Assembly: GCF_020882015.2 (NCBI RefSeq)
Contig: NZ_CP086555.2
Location: forward strand, 372,001 to 436,000
Direction of reading: 5' to 3'
DNA: 64,000 bases
From: Candidatus Borrelia undatumii
GTDB lineage: Bacteria; Spirochaetota; Spirochaetia; Borreliales; Borreliaceae
Shown here: positions 49,792-59,900 of the stretch, in pieces
How the letters are laid out: each line of letters begins with the position of its first letter
Position numbering within the stretch: position 1 is the first letter of the stretch
Notes under the pieces: model-generated
Told to the model about the DNA's origin: nothing
The model's input: only the letters and a program-made list of their open reading frames with translations
The model's database searches: none
Made by a program: the position numbers and the translations under genes

Positions 49792-50816
49792 TTAATCTTC
49801 CTTAAGATAATGTTAAATTTTAAAAAGGAATTTGGTTTTATAACTTCACCAACACCTCTTTCACCATATGCAAGTTTTGGTGGAATTATTATCATCCTTT
49901 CTTCTCCTTCCCGCATATCCGTCAACACTATGTCCCAACCCTCAATTACTTGACCACTACCAACTACAACCTCAATCGGGTCTCCCCTACCAACTGAACT
50001 GTCAAATTTTACTCCACTTAATAAAAATCCTTCATAGTCTACTCTTAAAACATCCCCCTTCTTAACGCCTTCGCCCTTTCCTTGCCTATTAATCTTATAA
50101 AAGATGCCATTACTATCCCTTTGATAATCCCTATAATTTTCATAAATCATTTCAAGTTGAGAAGAAATATACTTTTCTGCCTCTTCCCTCTTCCTCGCCT
50201 CATAACTCTCCCTTAATTTTATAAATTCCTCATTACTAACCCTAAAGGCCTCAGCAACATCACCAACACGAATGATGTCCACTCTCTCTATCTTATCTCC
50301 TTGACGAATTCTGTGAACCGTATCCATTCCCTCAACCACTTTGCCAAAAATTGAATGCCTAGAATCAAGGTAAGTAAGATCATCAGTTAGAGTGATAAAA
50401 AACTGACTTCCATTAGTATCAGAACCCGAATTAGCCATAGAAACAATTCCTTTTACATTATGACTCAAACCTCTGCCCAGTTCATCGGGAAAAGAATACC
50501 CCGGTCCCCCCCCCGTGCCTGTCCCCGTAGGATCTCCCGTTTGAACAATAAACCTATCAATAACTCTATGAAAAATGACATTTTCATAATAAGGCCGTTT
50601 TGTGACTGAATTGTTAATCAGACCCTCACTAAGTCCAATAAAATTCATAACCGCCAGAGGAGCAATCTCATAGTAAAGCTCTATTTTTATATTGCCCTTG
50701 CTTGTATGAATCGAGGCAAATATCCCACTACTTTCCACTGAATTTTCCTTTTTATTAACACAACTCACTAATACTAAAATAAACAAAGAATAAAATAAAC
50801 ACTTCCTCACATACAT
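49788..50816 (-). CDS. cyclophilin-FKBP fusion peptidyl-prolyl isomerase lipoprotein
   Basis: 342 residues. The N-terminus (MYVRKCLFYSLFILVLVSC) is a lipoprotein signal. Residues about 33-185 are a bacterial cyclophilin: FHRVIDRFIVQTGDPTGTG, SMANSGSDTNGSQFFIT and HSIFGKVVEGMD, with the Arg-Phe-Gln catalytic set visible. A charged linker (about 190-240) leads to an FKBP domain: VDYEGFLLSGVKFDSS, GSGQVIEGWDIVL, MIIIPPKLAYGERGVG. Both domains appear complete. It should fold lipoproteins or outer membrane proteins in the periplasm. Dual immunophilins of this kind are known in a few bacteria, including spirochaetes. Confidence 0.93.
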   Translation of the reverse strand: MYVRKCLFYSLFILVLVSCVNKKENSVESSGIFASIHTSKGNIKIELYYEIAPLAVMNFIGLSEGLINNSVTKRPYYENVIFHRVIDRFIVQTGDPTGTGTGGGPGYSFPDELGRGLSHNVKGIVSMANSGSDTNGSQFFITLTDDLTYLDSRHSIFGKVVEGMDTVHRIRQGDKIERVDIIRVGDVAEAFRVSNEEFIKLRESYEARKREEAEKYISSQLEMIYENYRDYQRDSNGIFYKINRQGKGEGVKKGDVLRVDYEGFLLSGVKFDSSVGRGDPIEVVVGSGQVIEGWDIVLTDMREGEERMIIIPPKLAYGERGVGEVIKPNSFLKFNIILRKIN

Positions 50817-50877
50817 CTTCCTTCTACCGATATTAAATAAAATTATCAGCTTTAATTTTACAATTATTTTGTAAAAT

Positions 50878-50907
50878 TTGTAAAATTAACTAGAAATTTA
50901 TCATAAT
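50878..50907 (+). promoter_or_regulatory. possible sigma-70 promoter for cheR
   Basis: TTGTAA and CATAAT are separated by 18 bases, about 50 bases before the cheR start. In such AT-rich DNA the match is suggestive only. Confidence 0.3.
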
Positions 50908-50957
50908 TAAGTAATATTTAGTTAATAGGAAAGGGTATAAAGTTTGGGTTTCGTTAA

Positions 50958-51818
50958 ATGCTAAATGTTAGCAGTGAGCTGCTCCTAAAATTCTGCAGTT
51001 TTGTGTATGAAAACAGTGGCATTCGTTTTGATGAAAAGAATAAAATTGTGCTGAAGGGTCGTATTAGTGATGCTATACGTGAGCTTGAAAACATTGACAC
51101 CCCAAATCAATTATACGACTTAATTCTGGCTGATAAACTTAAAAGAGATTATTTTCTAGATCTTGTTACAACAAATCTAACAAGATTTTTCAGAAACGAA
51201 GCGCACTTTCAAACCTTTGAAAAATTCATAGTTCCAAGTTTAGTAAAAATTAAAAATAAAGAAAACAAAAATAAAATAGTTATATGGTCTGCTGGCTGTT
51301 CAAGTGGAGAGGAGCCGTATTCACTAGCATTTGTTCTTAAATCTAACCTTCCAAAGAGTTTTGACTTTGTTATCATCGCATCTGATTTAAGCTTAAAATC
51401 TCTGATGATAGCAAAAGAAGGCTACTATTCTACTCAAAAGTGCGAACACATTCCAATAAAATATAAAAAATATATAACACCACACATGGATGGGTATAGG
51501 GTGATGTCTGATATTAAGAAACACATACGTTTTGATTACCATAACTTGAATTTTGAAAGTGGATTTTCAAATATTGATGTTGTTTTTTGCAGAAATGTGC
51601 TCATATACTTCGATGAGAAATCCAAAATACAAGTTTTAAAAAAATTTTATTCCTCCATGTCAATGAAAAGTTACTTGTTTATTGGACATTCAGAATCGCT
51701 GTTCGGTCTTGATCTTCCCTTCAAATTTTTAAAAACACCTTGGGCTATAATATACGAAAAAGACGATCAAAGTATTCCAAGGAAAAAATTTCAATTCCAA
51801 CCCAGATATAGGTTATAA
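50958..51818 (+). CDS. cheR: chemotaxis protein methyltransferase CheR
   Basis: 286 residues, methylates glutamates of chemoreceptors with SAM. The N-terminal helical domain is followed by the SAM-binding motif VIWSAGCSSGEEPYSLAF (about residues 113-130), then FCRNVLIYFD and YLFIGHSESLF, all classic CheR blocks. By position it is CheR2 (BB0414). The ribosome binding site is weak. cheB follows after 35 bases, so the receptor-modifying pair is co-expressed. Confidence 0.95.
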   Translation: MLNVSSELLLKFCSFVYENSGIRFDEKNKIVLKGRISDAIRELENIDTPNQLYDLILADKLKRDYFLDLVTTNLTRFFRNEAHFQTFEKFIVPSLVKIKNKENKNKIVIWSAGCSSGEEPYSLAFVLKSNLPKSFDFVIIASDLSLKSLMIAKEGYYSTQKCEHIPIKYKKYITPHMDGYRVMSDIKKHIRFDYHNLNFESGFSNIDVVFCRNVLIYFDEKSKIQVLKKFYSSMSMKSYLFIGHSESLFGLDLPFKFLKTPWAIIYEKDDQSIPRKKFQFQPRYRL

Positions 51819-51853
51819 TTTGATGAACACAGGTTTGTAGGAGCAAAGCACGA

Positions 51854-53014
51854 ATGAGGACAAGAGTTTATGTGCTTGTTATTGAAGATTCTGCTATCAA
51901 CAGGAAAGTTATATCGGATGCGATCAATTCATCTTTAAAACTTAAAGTTATCGCCACCGCTTCTAACGGAAAATTTGCTCTTAAGAAACTTAATAAACAG
52001 CCCGATGTCATACTATTAAGCTTAGAAACAGAAACGATAAAGGAGATTAATTTTTTACAAGTAAAGAGAAACATTAATAACAAAATTCCTGTCATAGTCC
52101 TGTCATCAAGCGATGATATAGCAAAAAATGCAATCTTAAGCGGGGCAGATGATTTTGTTATCAAATCCGAGGCCGGAATAGAGTGTATAAAAGATCAAAT
52201 TATTGATTTACTCTATGTGTACGGTGCAAAAACCATAAAAAACAAAATTATCCATAATATTAGTTTAAAATTAAAGGCAGACGAGATTAAGATAGGCAGT
52301 ACAGCCAAAGAGGAAATCTCAAGTGTAGCAGACACAATAGATAAAAAGTTACTAGTAAAAAAAGATACACTTAAAAACAACTATTTTGACAAAGAAGCAA
52401 TATTAAACGGAGAAGATCTAAAGAAATTTAAAACTAGAAAATTTGATATAGTTGTAATTGGAATATCTACAGGAGGTCCTGCAGCGTTAAAGGCTATGTT
52501 GCCAGAAATTCCTGAGAACTTCCCTATACCAATAATAATTGTTCAACATATGCCAAAGGGCTTTACATCAGAGTTTGCAAGGAGTCTTGACAATATATGC
52601 AGCCTGGTTGTAAAAGAAACAAGTGATAAAGAAATACTAAAAAAAGGCTTCATATACATAAGTTCCGGTGGATACCACACAAGAATTAATAAGATCAATG
52701 ACAACTATCAAATAGAGGTGTTTGACGATAAGAATGTAAACGGACATAAGCCATCTATTGGGGTATTGTTTAAATCCATATCAGAAACTGTGAAAGAAAA
52801 AGCAATAGCTTTAATAATGACAGGCATGGGGAGTGATGGTTCTAGGGAAATTGGAGATATTAAGAAAGCTGGTGGACTTACTATCGCTCAAGACAGGGAG
52901 AGTTCAGTGGTTTTTGGTATGTCAAAAATAGCAATAGAAGAAAACAATGTAGACTATGTAGTTTCAATAAACCATGTGGTAAAATTGTTAAAGGCCATTT
53001 TGCTTGATGACTGA
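51854..53014 (+). CDS. cheB: CheB-type methylesterase with atypical receiver domain
   Basis: 386 residues. The C-terminal methylesterase domain (about 195-385) is intact: catalytic Ser in GISTGGPAALKAM, His in VQHMPKGFTSEF, and Asp in MTGMGSDGSREI. It removes methyl groups from chemoreceptors. The N-terminal receiver domain keeps the acidic pocket (VIEDSAINRK) and the Lys (DDFVIKSE), but the phosphoacceptor position in DVILLSLETETI is Ser instead of Asp. A long lysine-rich linker (about 130-190) separates the domains. By position it is CheB1 (BB0415). Confidence 0.93.
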   Translation: MRTRVYVLVIEDSAINRKVISDAINSSLKLKVIATASNGKFALKKLNKQPDVILLSLETETIKEINFLQVKRNINNKIPVIVLSSSDDIAKNAILSGADDFVIKSEAGIECIKDQIIDLLYVYGAKTIKNKIIHNISLKLKADEIKIGSTAKEEISSVADTIDKKLLVKKDTLKNNYFDKEAILNGEDLKKFKTRKFDIVVIGISTGGPAALKAMLPEIPENFPIPIIIVQHMPKGFTSEFARSLDNICSLVVKETSDKEILKKGFIYISSGGYHTRINKINDNYQIEVFDDKNVNGHKPSIGVLFKSISETVKEKAIALIMTGMGSDGSREIGDIKKAGGLTIAQDRESSVVFGMSKIAIEENNVDYVVSINHVVKLLKAILLDD

Positions 53015-53037
53015 GGATCGAAAGATGGAGATGTTCT

Positions 53038-54246
53038 TTGGACGTTAAAGAAGAGAGCACTGAGGATTGTTTTTCGCATGTTAGCACTATTAATACGAGT
53101 GATGGTGGGATATACATATTAGGAACGGCACATGTGTCAAAGAAAAGCTCGCAAGATACGGCTGCACTGATTGAAAGGTTAAAACCTTCATTTGTTGCTG
53201 TTGAGCTTGACAGGGCACGCTATGATGCAATTTTGGACACGGATGAACATAAAAGATGGCAAGATTTAGACATATACAAAGCAATAAAGCAGGGAAAAGC
53301 ATTTTTATTAATAGTTCAAATAATCTTGAGTAACTTCCAAAAAAGGTTAGCAAAAGAGCAGGGGATCTGCCCCGGCGAAGAGATGAAAACGGCCATTTTG
53401 AAAGCTAGGGAGCGCAATATTCCAATAATACTCGCAGATAGAAAGGTTGAGATAACACTGAGGAGAGCTTGGAATTGTGTCCCATTTGTGGAAAAAATCA
53501 AAATAATATCCAGTCTGTTCTCATTCTCGGATACAAAAGTGACAACAGCCGAAATTGAGAGATTAAAAGAACAAGATATCCTCTCAAGTATGATGGAAAA
53601 GATTGCAAGGGAAATCCCTACTGTTAAAAAGATTTTAATCGATGAAAGAGATGAATTTATAGCAAGCAAGATACTTGAAGGTTCGGGGGCAATTCTTGCG
53701 ATTGTCGGTGCTGGGCATGTAAAGGGTATAATAACAAATCTGAGAAGCATTAAAGAAAACAAGAAGATAGTAGACATTGATGCTCTGTGCAATATACCTA
53801 GGAAGGTTTTCTCATTTGGCAAACTAATATCTTGTTTAGTGCCAGCTTTGGTTATTATGCTAATAGTAAGTTCATTTTATTTTAAAGGTTTTGACTTTGC
53901 CTATAAAAATTTAGAACTTTGGATATTATTTAACGCTTCATTTGCAGGGCTCGCTGCTGTTTTTCTTGGAGCCAACATTGTAACAATATTAACAGCTTCG
54001 GTTGGTGCTCCAATATTTTCTCTGATTCCATTTATTGGAACAGGTATGGTTGCGGGGCTTGTTGAGGCTTACATAAATAAACCCAAAATAAAAGACTTTG
54101 AAGGCCTGCAAGAAGATTTAGTTAATATAAGAGGATACTTTAAGAATAAAGTTACAAAGATTTTACTGATAGTGCTATTTGTCAACATCGGCTCTTCTAT
54201 TGGAACAATTGTTGGTCTTAAATTTTTGTTAAATATTTTCAACTAA
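53038..54246 (+). CDS. TraB/PrgY-family membrane protein
   Basis: 402 residues. The start is TTG, 7 bases after GGAG; the ATGs nearby are out of frame. The N-terminal domain has the family motifs YILGTAHVSKKS, FVAVELDRARYDAI and ILADRKVEITLRRAW, and the block IVGAGHVKGI with the GxGH signature. Residues about 255-400 hold four membrane segments. In enterococci PrgY/TraB reduces secreted peptide pheromone; in Borrelia (BB0416) no pheromone is known and a peptidase-like role is only suspected. It follows cheB by 23 bases. Confidence 0.9.
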   Translation: MDVKEESTEDCFSHVSTINTSDGGIYILGTAHVSKKSSQDTAALIERLKPSFVAVELDRARYDAILDTDEHKRWQDLDIYKAIKQGKAFLLIVQIILSNFQKRLAKEQGICPGEEMKTAILKARERNIPIILADRKVEITLRRAWNCVPFVEKIKIISSLFSFSDTKVTTAEIERLKEQDILSSMMEKIAREIPTVKKILIDERDEFIASKILEGSGAILAIVGAGHVKGIITNLRSIKENKKIVDIDALCNIPRKVFSFGKLISCLVPALVIMLIVSSFYFKGFDFAYKNLELWILFNASFAGLAAVFLGANIVTILTASVGAPIFSLIPFIGTGMVAGLVEAYINKPKIKDFEGLQEDLVNIRGYFKNKVTKILLIVLFVNIGSSIGTIVGLKFLLNIFN

Positions 54247-54279
54247 ACACTAGGAATAAGGACATACAGGAGTTTGACT

Positions 54280-54906
54280 ATGAAACTTGTTTTTTTAGGA
54301 TCCCCGGGCTCTGGAAAGGGGACAGTTGCTAGGTTAATTTTAAAGAAGCTAAACTATTATCACATTTCAACAGGAGATCTATTCAGAGAAGAGATCTCCT
54401 GTTGTACGGCTCTTGGTAAAGAAATAAAACAGATAGTTGAAAGCGGAAAGTTAGTTCCCGATTCAATCACAATTAAACTTGTTGAGAATAAAATTAATAC
54501 ACTTAATAATCAAGACAACTTTATTCTTGATGGTTTCCCAAGAAACATCTGCCAAGCTCAGGCTTTAGACAACTTCTTGCAAAATTTTAAAATAATAAAT
54601 TTTTTAATTAATGAAGACATCCTCATTAAAAGACTTTCTGGAAGAAGAATATGCAAATCCTGCGGTGGGATATTTAACATATACACACTTCCCACAAAAG
54701 AAAAGGGAATTTGTGATCTTTGCAAGGGAGCTCTTTATCAGCGCAAGGATGATACAGAAAAATCTTTAAAAGTAAGACTTAAAGAATATCACTTGCAAAC
54801 AAAGCCATTAATAGATTTCTACTCAATTAGCAATAGACTTCACAACATAGATGCATCTGAAACTGTTGATGGGGTGGAAAAAATTTTGATGAAAATAATA
54901 ACATAG
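54280..54906 (+). CDS. adk: adenylate kinase
   Basis: 208 residues from ATG at 54280, with AGGAG 8 bases upstream. It balances AMP, ADP and ATP. The P-loop is GSPGSGKGT, followed by HISTGDLFR, DGFPRN, and a zinc-type LID with CKSC...CDLC (about residues 126-150). The last 30 codons are repeated, in altered form, just after the gene (54924-55013). Confidence 0.96.
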   Translation: MKLVFLGSPGSGKGTVARLILKKLNYYHISTGDLFREEISCCTALGKEIKQIVESGKLVPDSITIKLVENKINTLNNQDNFILDGFPRNICQAQALDNFLQNFKIINFLINEDILIKRLSGRRICKSCGGIFNIYTLPTKEKGICDLCKGALYQRKDDTEKSLKVRLKEYHLQTKPLIDFYSISNRLHNIDASETVDGVEKILMKIIT

Positions 54907-55013
54907 CTTAATATAGAGTATTCTTGCAAGCAAGGCCACTAACAGATTGCTACTCAATTAGCAATAGACTTCACAATATAGATACATCTGAAACTGTTGA
55001 TGGGGTGGAAAAT
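54793..55013 (+). repeat. direct repeat: adk tail duplicated before dipA
   Basis: A segment of about 90 bases at 54793-54883 (the adk 3' end) recurs at 54924-55013, offset by 131 bases, with about eight mismatches. The second copy keeps the adk reading frame (DCYSISNRLHNIDTSETVD versus DFYSISNRLHNIDASETVD) without stops and runs in frame into the dipA signal peptide. Its end, GGGGTGGAAAAT, provides the ribosome binding site of dipA. Confidence 0.9.
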
Positions 55014-56054
55014 ATGAAAGCAAAGATTTATGTACTAAAAGTTTTGTTTGTGTATTTGTTGTTCTTGCAGTCCTTTTTGGTTCATCCAAATGAGAATCAA
55101 GACGCCATAAACAAAGAATATTTTTATATCAACTTCCAAACTGCTTATTATCCTCCTCACGCACTTGGAACAACAGGTGGCTTTTTCTCTCCAAGTTTCA
55201 TAACTCCTCAGATTAAACCCGTAACACCAAACAATCAAATTTCACCCAGTTCATGGGGAAGTATTAAGCTAATCTCATATTTAGGCTATTATAAATTTAT
55301 TAAAGTTTTAGATAATCCCGACTCAATTTTATTCCAAAGCAATGGGGTTGATTTAGACCTAAACGTTGGACTCTCTCCCGTTCTTACCTTACTTAAAGGC
55401 AGAGTCAGCCTCACTCCCATTGCCTTTATGAATTTATACACAGCAGTTGAAGTTGGAGTAGGCTGGAAGGGATTTGGATTTAAGGGCATTGGAATACACA
55501 TTGGAGATGGAATCTATTCAAAAAGTGCTGAATTTTATTCTGAAATAACGACGGGGGGTCGCCTACAATTTGACCTTAATGCTGTAATTGGTGGGGAATG
55601 GACTCATATTATTACAGTACTTGGTGGCCATATTTTACACATAAATAATGCTCATGCTGTTTCCGGCCAACTTTGGATATACAAATCCGATGAGGGCAAA
55701 ACAATAAATGGATTTACAATAAATCCTTATGCACTATTAGCCTATAAAATGCCATTATCCCTCAATACAATAGGCCTTTTATATGAAGGAAAAACATACA
55801 TTGGCGATGCTAGAAATGTGAGCACAGTATCAAATAAAGGATGGGGAAGTGATTTCTTTTATCATAATATTTCCTTTGTTACAAACTTTGAAATCACATC
55901 ACATTTAAGTGTAGATGTACAGCTCAAATTTTCAACAAAACCCATGTACACGAAAGATACAGTAGGCATGTCTGATATTTTAAAGAAAATTACTACAAAT
56001 AACTCATACATGCACTACGATTCTATTGGGTTTTCCTTAACTTACAAAATTTAA
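55014..56054 (+). CDS. dipA: outer membrane porin, DipA/BB0418 family
   Basis: 346 residues from ATG at 55014, which gives a normal signal peptide (MKAKIYVLKVLFVYLLFLQ). An in-frame start at 54924 would add 30 residues copied from adk and hide the signal. The mature protein is a beta-barrel type (WGSIKLISYLGYYKF, VGVGWKGFGFKGIGIHIG, ITTGGRLQFDLNAVIGGEW) ending IGFSLTYKI. The B. burgdorferi homologue is reported as a dicarboxylate-specific porin. It ends 2 bases before rrp1, which runs the other way. Confidence 0.87.
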   Translation: MKAKIYVLKVLFVYLLFLQSFLVHPNENQDAINKEYFYINFQTAYYPPHALGTTGGFFSPSFITPQIKPVTPNNQISPSSWGSIKLISYLGYYKFIKVLDNPDSILFQSNGVDLDLNVGLSPVLTLLKGRVSLTPIAFMNLYTAVEVGVGWKGFGFKGIGIHIGDGIYSKSAEFYSEITTGGRLQFDLNAVIGGEWTHIITVLGGHILHINNAHAVSGQLWIYKSDEGKTINGFTINPYALLAYKMPLSLNTIGLLYEGKTYIGDARNVSTVSNKGWGSDFFYHNISFVTNFEITSHLSVDVQLKFSTKPMYTKDTVGMSDILKKITTNNSYMHYDSIGFSLTYKI

Positions 56055-56056
56055 CT

Positions 56057-56986
56057 TCAATATTTAAACTGATTTCGACCAGAAATCTTAGCTTCATACA
56101 ACTTATCATCAGCAAGTTTAATAATGTTAGTAAAATTAGTATCACAAGGGATTTGTTCGGCGAGTCCGATTGAAACTGTAACAAACCCAGACACACTGTT
56201 ATATTCATGCACTATTTCCAAGTTTCTAATATCCTCAATTATCAAATTGACAATATTAATCATCTCCTCTAAACTCTTATTAACGGAAAATAAAATAAAT
56301 TCTTCGCCCCCATAGCGAGCAACCCATATTTTATATCTAATAGCAATTTTATTTAAGCTCTTTGCAATCAACTTAAGGCACTCATCTCCGTTGGTATGTC
56401 CATAGTTATCGTTATATTTTTTAAAATAATCAATATCCAGCATCCCCACAATGACTCGATCTTTATGCTCCAAGGCCTTCATCCAAGCTTTAGCAAATTT
56501 ATCTGTAAAGAATCTTCTATTAGGAATCTGAGTGAGTCCATCAATTCTTGCAAGATTTTTAAAATGATCCCTAAGTCTTTTAAGCTCAAGATGGGTTTTA
56601 ATTCTTGCATCAATAATCCTTGAGTTAAAAGGTTTCAAAATATAATCCACTCCACCGACATTAAATCCTTCAAGTTGAGCATCGGTAGAATCTCTTGAAC
56701 TAATAAAAATTACAGGAATGTCTCTTGTTTCAGGGTCACCTTTAAGTCTCTTACACACTTCATAACCACTAATGTCTGGAAGCAATACATCAAGAAGAAT
56801 AAGATCAGGACTATCAAACTTAACCTGTTTTAAAGCATCAAACCCATTTACTGCAACTCTGATTTCATATTCATCTTGCAATATATCTATTAGTAGATCT
56901 AGGTTTGTAGGGGTATCATCCACAAGAAGTAATTTTTGAATTTCAGCTCTATCTTCCTCCAAATCATCCAGTACTATCCCTTCCAT
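56057..56986 (-). CDS. rrp1: response regulator diguanylate cyclase Rrp1
   Basis: 309 residues. The receiver domain (about 15-135) has acidic residues LLVDDTPTN, the phosphoacceptor in LILLDVLLPDISGYE and Lys in DYILKPF. The GGDEF domain (about 150-305) has DIDYFKKYND and the active site ARYGGEEFILF. Phosphorylated Rrp1 makes cyclic-di-GMP from two GTP; it is known as the only diguanylate cyclase of B. burgdorferi. The RxxD inhibitory site expected just before GGEEF is not seen (YKIWVARYGGEEF). Its start overlaps the end of hk1 by 13 bases, coupling sensor and output. Confidence 0.96.
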   Translation of the reverse strand: MEGIVLDDLEEDRAEIQKLLLVDDTPTNLDLLIDILQDEYEIRVAVNGFDALKQVKFDSPDLILLDVLLPDISGYEVCKRLKGDPETRDIPVIFISSRDSTDAQLEGFNVGGVDYILKPFNSRIIDARIKTHLELKRLRDHFKNLARIDGLTQIPNRRFFTDKFAKAWMKALEHKDRVIVGMLDIDYFKKYNDNYGHTNGDECLKLIAKSLNKIAIRYKIWVARYGGEEFILFSVNKSLEEMINIVNLIIEDIRNLEIVHEYNSVSGFVTVSIGLAEQIPCDTNFTNIIKLADDKLYEAKISGRNQFKY

Positions 56987-59900
56987 TGTGTTTTCTCTAC
57001 ATTAACAAAACCCATCATATCTTGAACAATTTTGGAACTATCCTTGAACCTATATAACCTTAAATTTTTAAGAAGAGAATCAAATAGTACCCTTGTATTA
57101 TCGTCCAAATTATAATTCTTAAGAATTTCAAGTATTTCCTTATATTCTTTTGGATTTCTATTCTCTATTCCACGTAAAAGCTTTTGCATAAGATACAAAA
57201 ACTCATCATTATTCTTAAAGCTTAGCTTCCCTTGGTTTGCATTATCAATAGAATTTAAAATTTGTGTTTTTATATTTTCAATAAGGATAACCAACTCTTT
57301 ACGAGTTTCATAGTAAAGCATTTTCAATTCATGAATTGGCCTTTCGCTTATCTCAATATCTTTAAATTTCTCAAATAAGCTACTACGCATATTACCAAGA
57401 GCCCCAGCAACCGAATGCGACACACTCTTCACCAATTCTAAATCTCCCACATTGAAAGCCTCATCCAATTCATTAATGAAATTATAAATAACATCAACAA
57501 ATCCCCTGCATAGCTCACTATATACACTATAAGAAATGTCAAGATCTCTTAAAGCTTTCTTAATATCTAAATGAGGGAAATCAGGATACTCATCTTTGCT
57601 AAGATCTTCTGCATTATTAATACCTTTAAACTCAACTTGTAAGTACTTTGTCAACACGTTTTGAATTGCCCTTATATGTATTGGTTTTGCAATATAGTCA
57701 TTCATTCCATTCTCAAAACATCTATCTTTATATTCTCTTAATGCATGCGCCGTTACGGCTATTAAAATACAAGGGCTTAAATTATTATTAATCTCAAATT
57801 CACGTACCGCCTTTGCAACTGAAAAACCGTCACAAACCGGCATTCTTATATCAATAAAAGCTACATCATATCTACTGTTACTTAAAGATTCAATAGCACG
57901 AGCTCCATCATCAACAATATCAATGGAATCCTCTTTGAGACCTATGGCAACCAAAATATTCTTTAAAACTTTCTGATTAATTTCATTATCCTCGGCTATC
58001 AAGATCCGAACATTGTCTCTTATTTGAAGAACACTAGAGTCGTTTGGTATTGACTCATCCGCATTAAAACCTTTAATCCAACTAGAATAAAAGTCCCACC
58101 TTCTGAAAGGCTTTTGAATGTATTCATATTCAAGATCAACTGCCTCATCATTTATTAAATAAGGAACAACAAAAACTATTTTTATATCGGAGTTCAAGCT
58201 TTCTATCTTTTTGGCAAAATTAATCCCTTCTTGAACTCCAGCGCTATTTACATTTATAAAAACAAAATCATAGCAAGGATTTTTATGAAACATCTCATAA
58301 GCATCATCATAAGAATAAGAGTAATGTATGTTATCTTTGTAATCAAATATCTCACTTATTTGACTAAGCACTTTAACAGCCTTTTCATTTGGAATTAGGC
58401 TTAAGGTCTTTTTGTCTCTTATTAACTCAAATCTATTTAACTCTTTATTCCGACCCTCAATCCTGTTACTTAAAACAAAAGGCAACATAAACGAAAAAGT
58501 TGTTCCCATACCCACTTCACTCTCAACCCAAATACCAGGTCCCCCCATTAAGCTGACAAGTTTCTTTGAAATTGCAAGCCCAAGGCCAATACCTCCATGC
58601 ATCCTTGAATCAGAGTTATCTTCTTGCTTAAATAATTCAAATATTTCAGGTATGCTCTGCCGTTTAATTCCCCTCCCAGTATCAATCACCTTAAACTCAA
58701 TAGTAACTATCTCCTCTCCCTTACTATTCTTTGTATTGTATACATTCTCGTAGTTTAAAACTATAATCCCATCATTAGTGAACTTAAAAGCGTTCCCTAT
58801 CAAATTGATAAGCACTTGCTTCAACCTAGCAATATCGCCTATTAAGTAATTTTCTAAATTCGATTTTGAATAAAAAACTAAATCAAGATTCTGCTTTGCA
58901 CTCTGCGGCTGAAAACTCTTTAAAACACTTTCAATTTCACGTTCCAAGTCTATATCATTATTTTCAATATATATCCCATTCATATCTATTCTAGAAATGT
59001 ATAAGATGTCATCAATCAAAGAAAGCAGTGATTTGGATGAATAATTTATAATTTGGACGTATTCTCTTTGAGCTTCAACAAGATCGGTACGCTCTAAGAG
59101 CTCAGTAGCTGCCACTATTCCATTAACAGGAGTTCGAATATCATGACTCATGCTTGCAACAAAAATAGTTTTAGCATTAATAGCACCCTTAACAACTCTT
59201 TTCTCACTTACTGCAGAAAAGTACATCTTCCTCGTAAAATCTACCTCCTGACTCAGATTAAACAGGGAAACTAAAAAAATGGTAAAAACAAGTACACCAG
59301 TGATTACCGTTGTCATCAAAAACTTTCTAGATCCCATAGCCTTGGATCTCTCATAAACATTGGAAACCCAATCATCAAAATACAATCTATTTTTAACATT
59401 TGCACGGAATAAACTTTTCTGTATGATTCCCCTTAAAATATAATCTTGATTATATACTGCAACATTTAGATCGAATTTTAAGTCTACATAAGTGGGAATC
59501 TTTTTAACGTCTAGAACATTTAAATCCCCAAAGTTAACAGCAGCAGTATACTCGTCGCTAATAATCCCACTAACTTTACCGCTATAAAGAAGATCCAAAG
59601 CTTCCCTAAAGCTCTCTACTTGCACTAACTTTGTCTTTGACTTAAAACGCAATTTCTCTGTGTATAAAAACTTAAGTATCGCGCACCGATCATAAAAATT
59701 AAAAGGGAATAGCTTGATTTTATTTGAAAAAACATAAAGAGGAATATCCGAACTTGTTTGAATGTTAAACACGTAATCTGAGTTTTCCCCCTCTAAATTA
59801 GTAGCTAATACATCTACTTTCCCTGCCTTAATTAAATTCTCGATCCCCTCCCTATTATCCGCCCTGAGTATATTGAACTCTAAATTTGTCAACCTTTGTA

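Noticed and set aside
54924-55013. N-terminal extension of the porin or a short separate gene
   Set aside because: The codons are a copy of the adk tail; the signal peptide begins at 55014.
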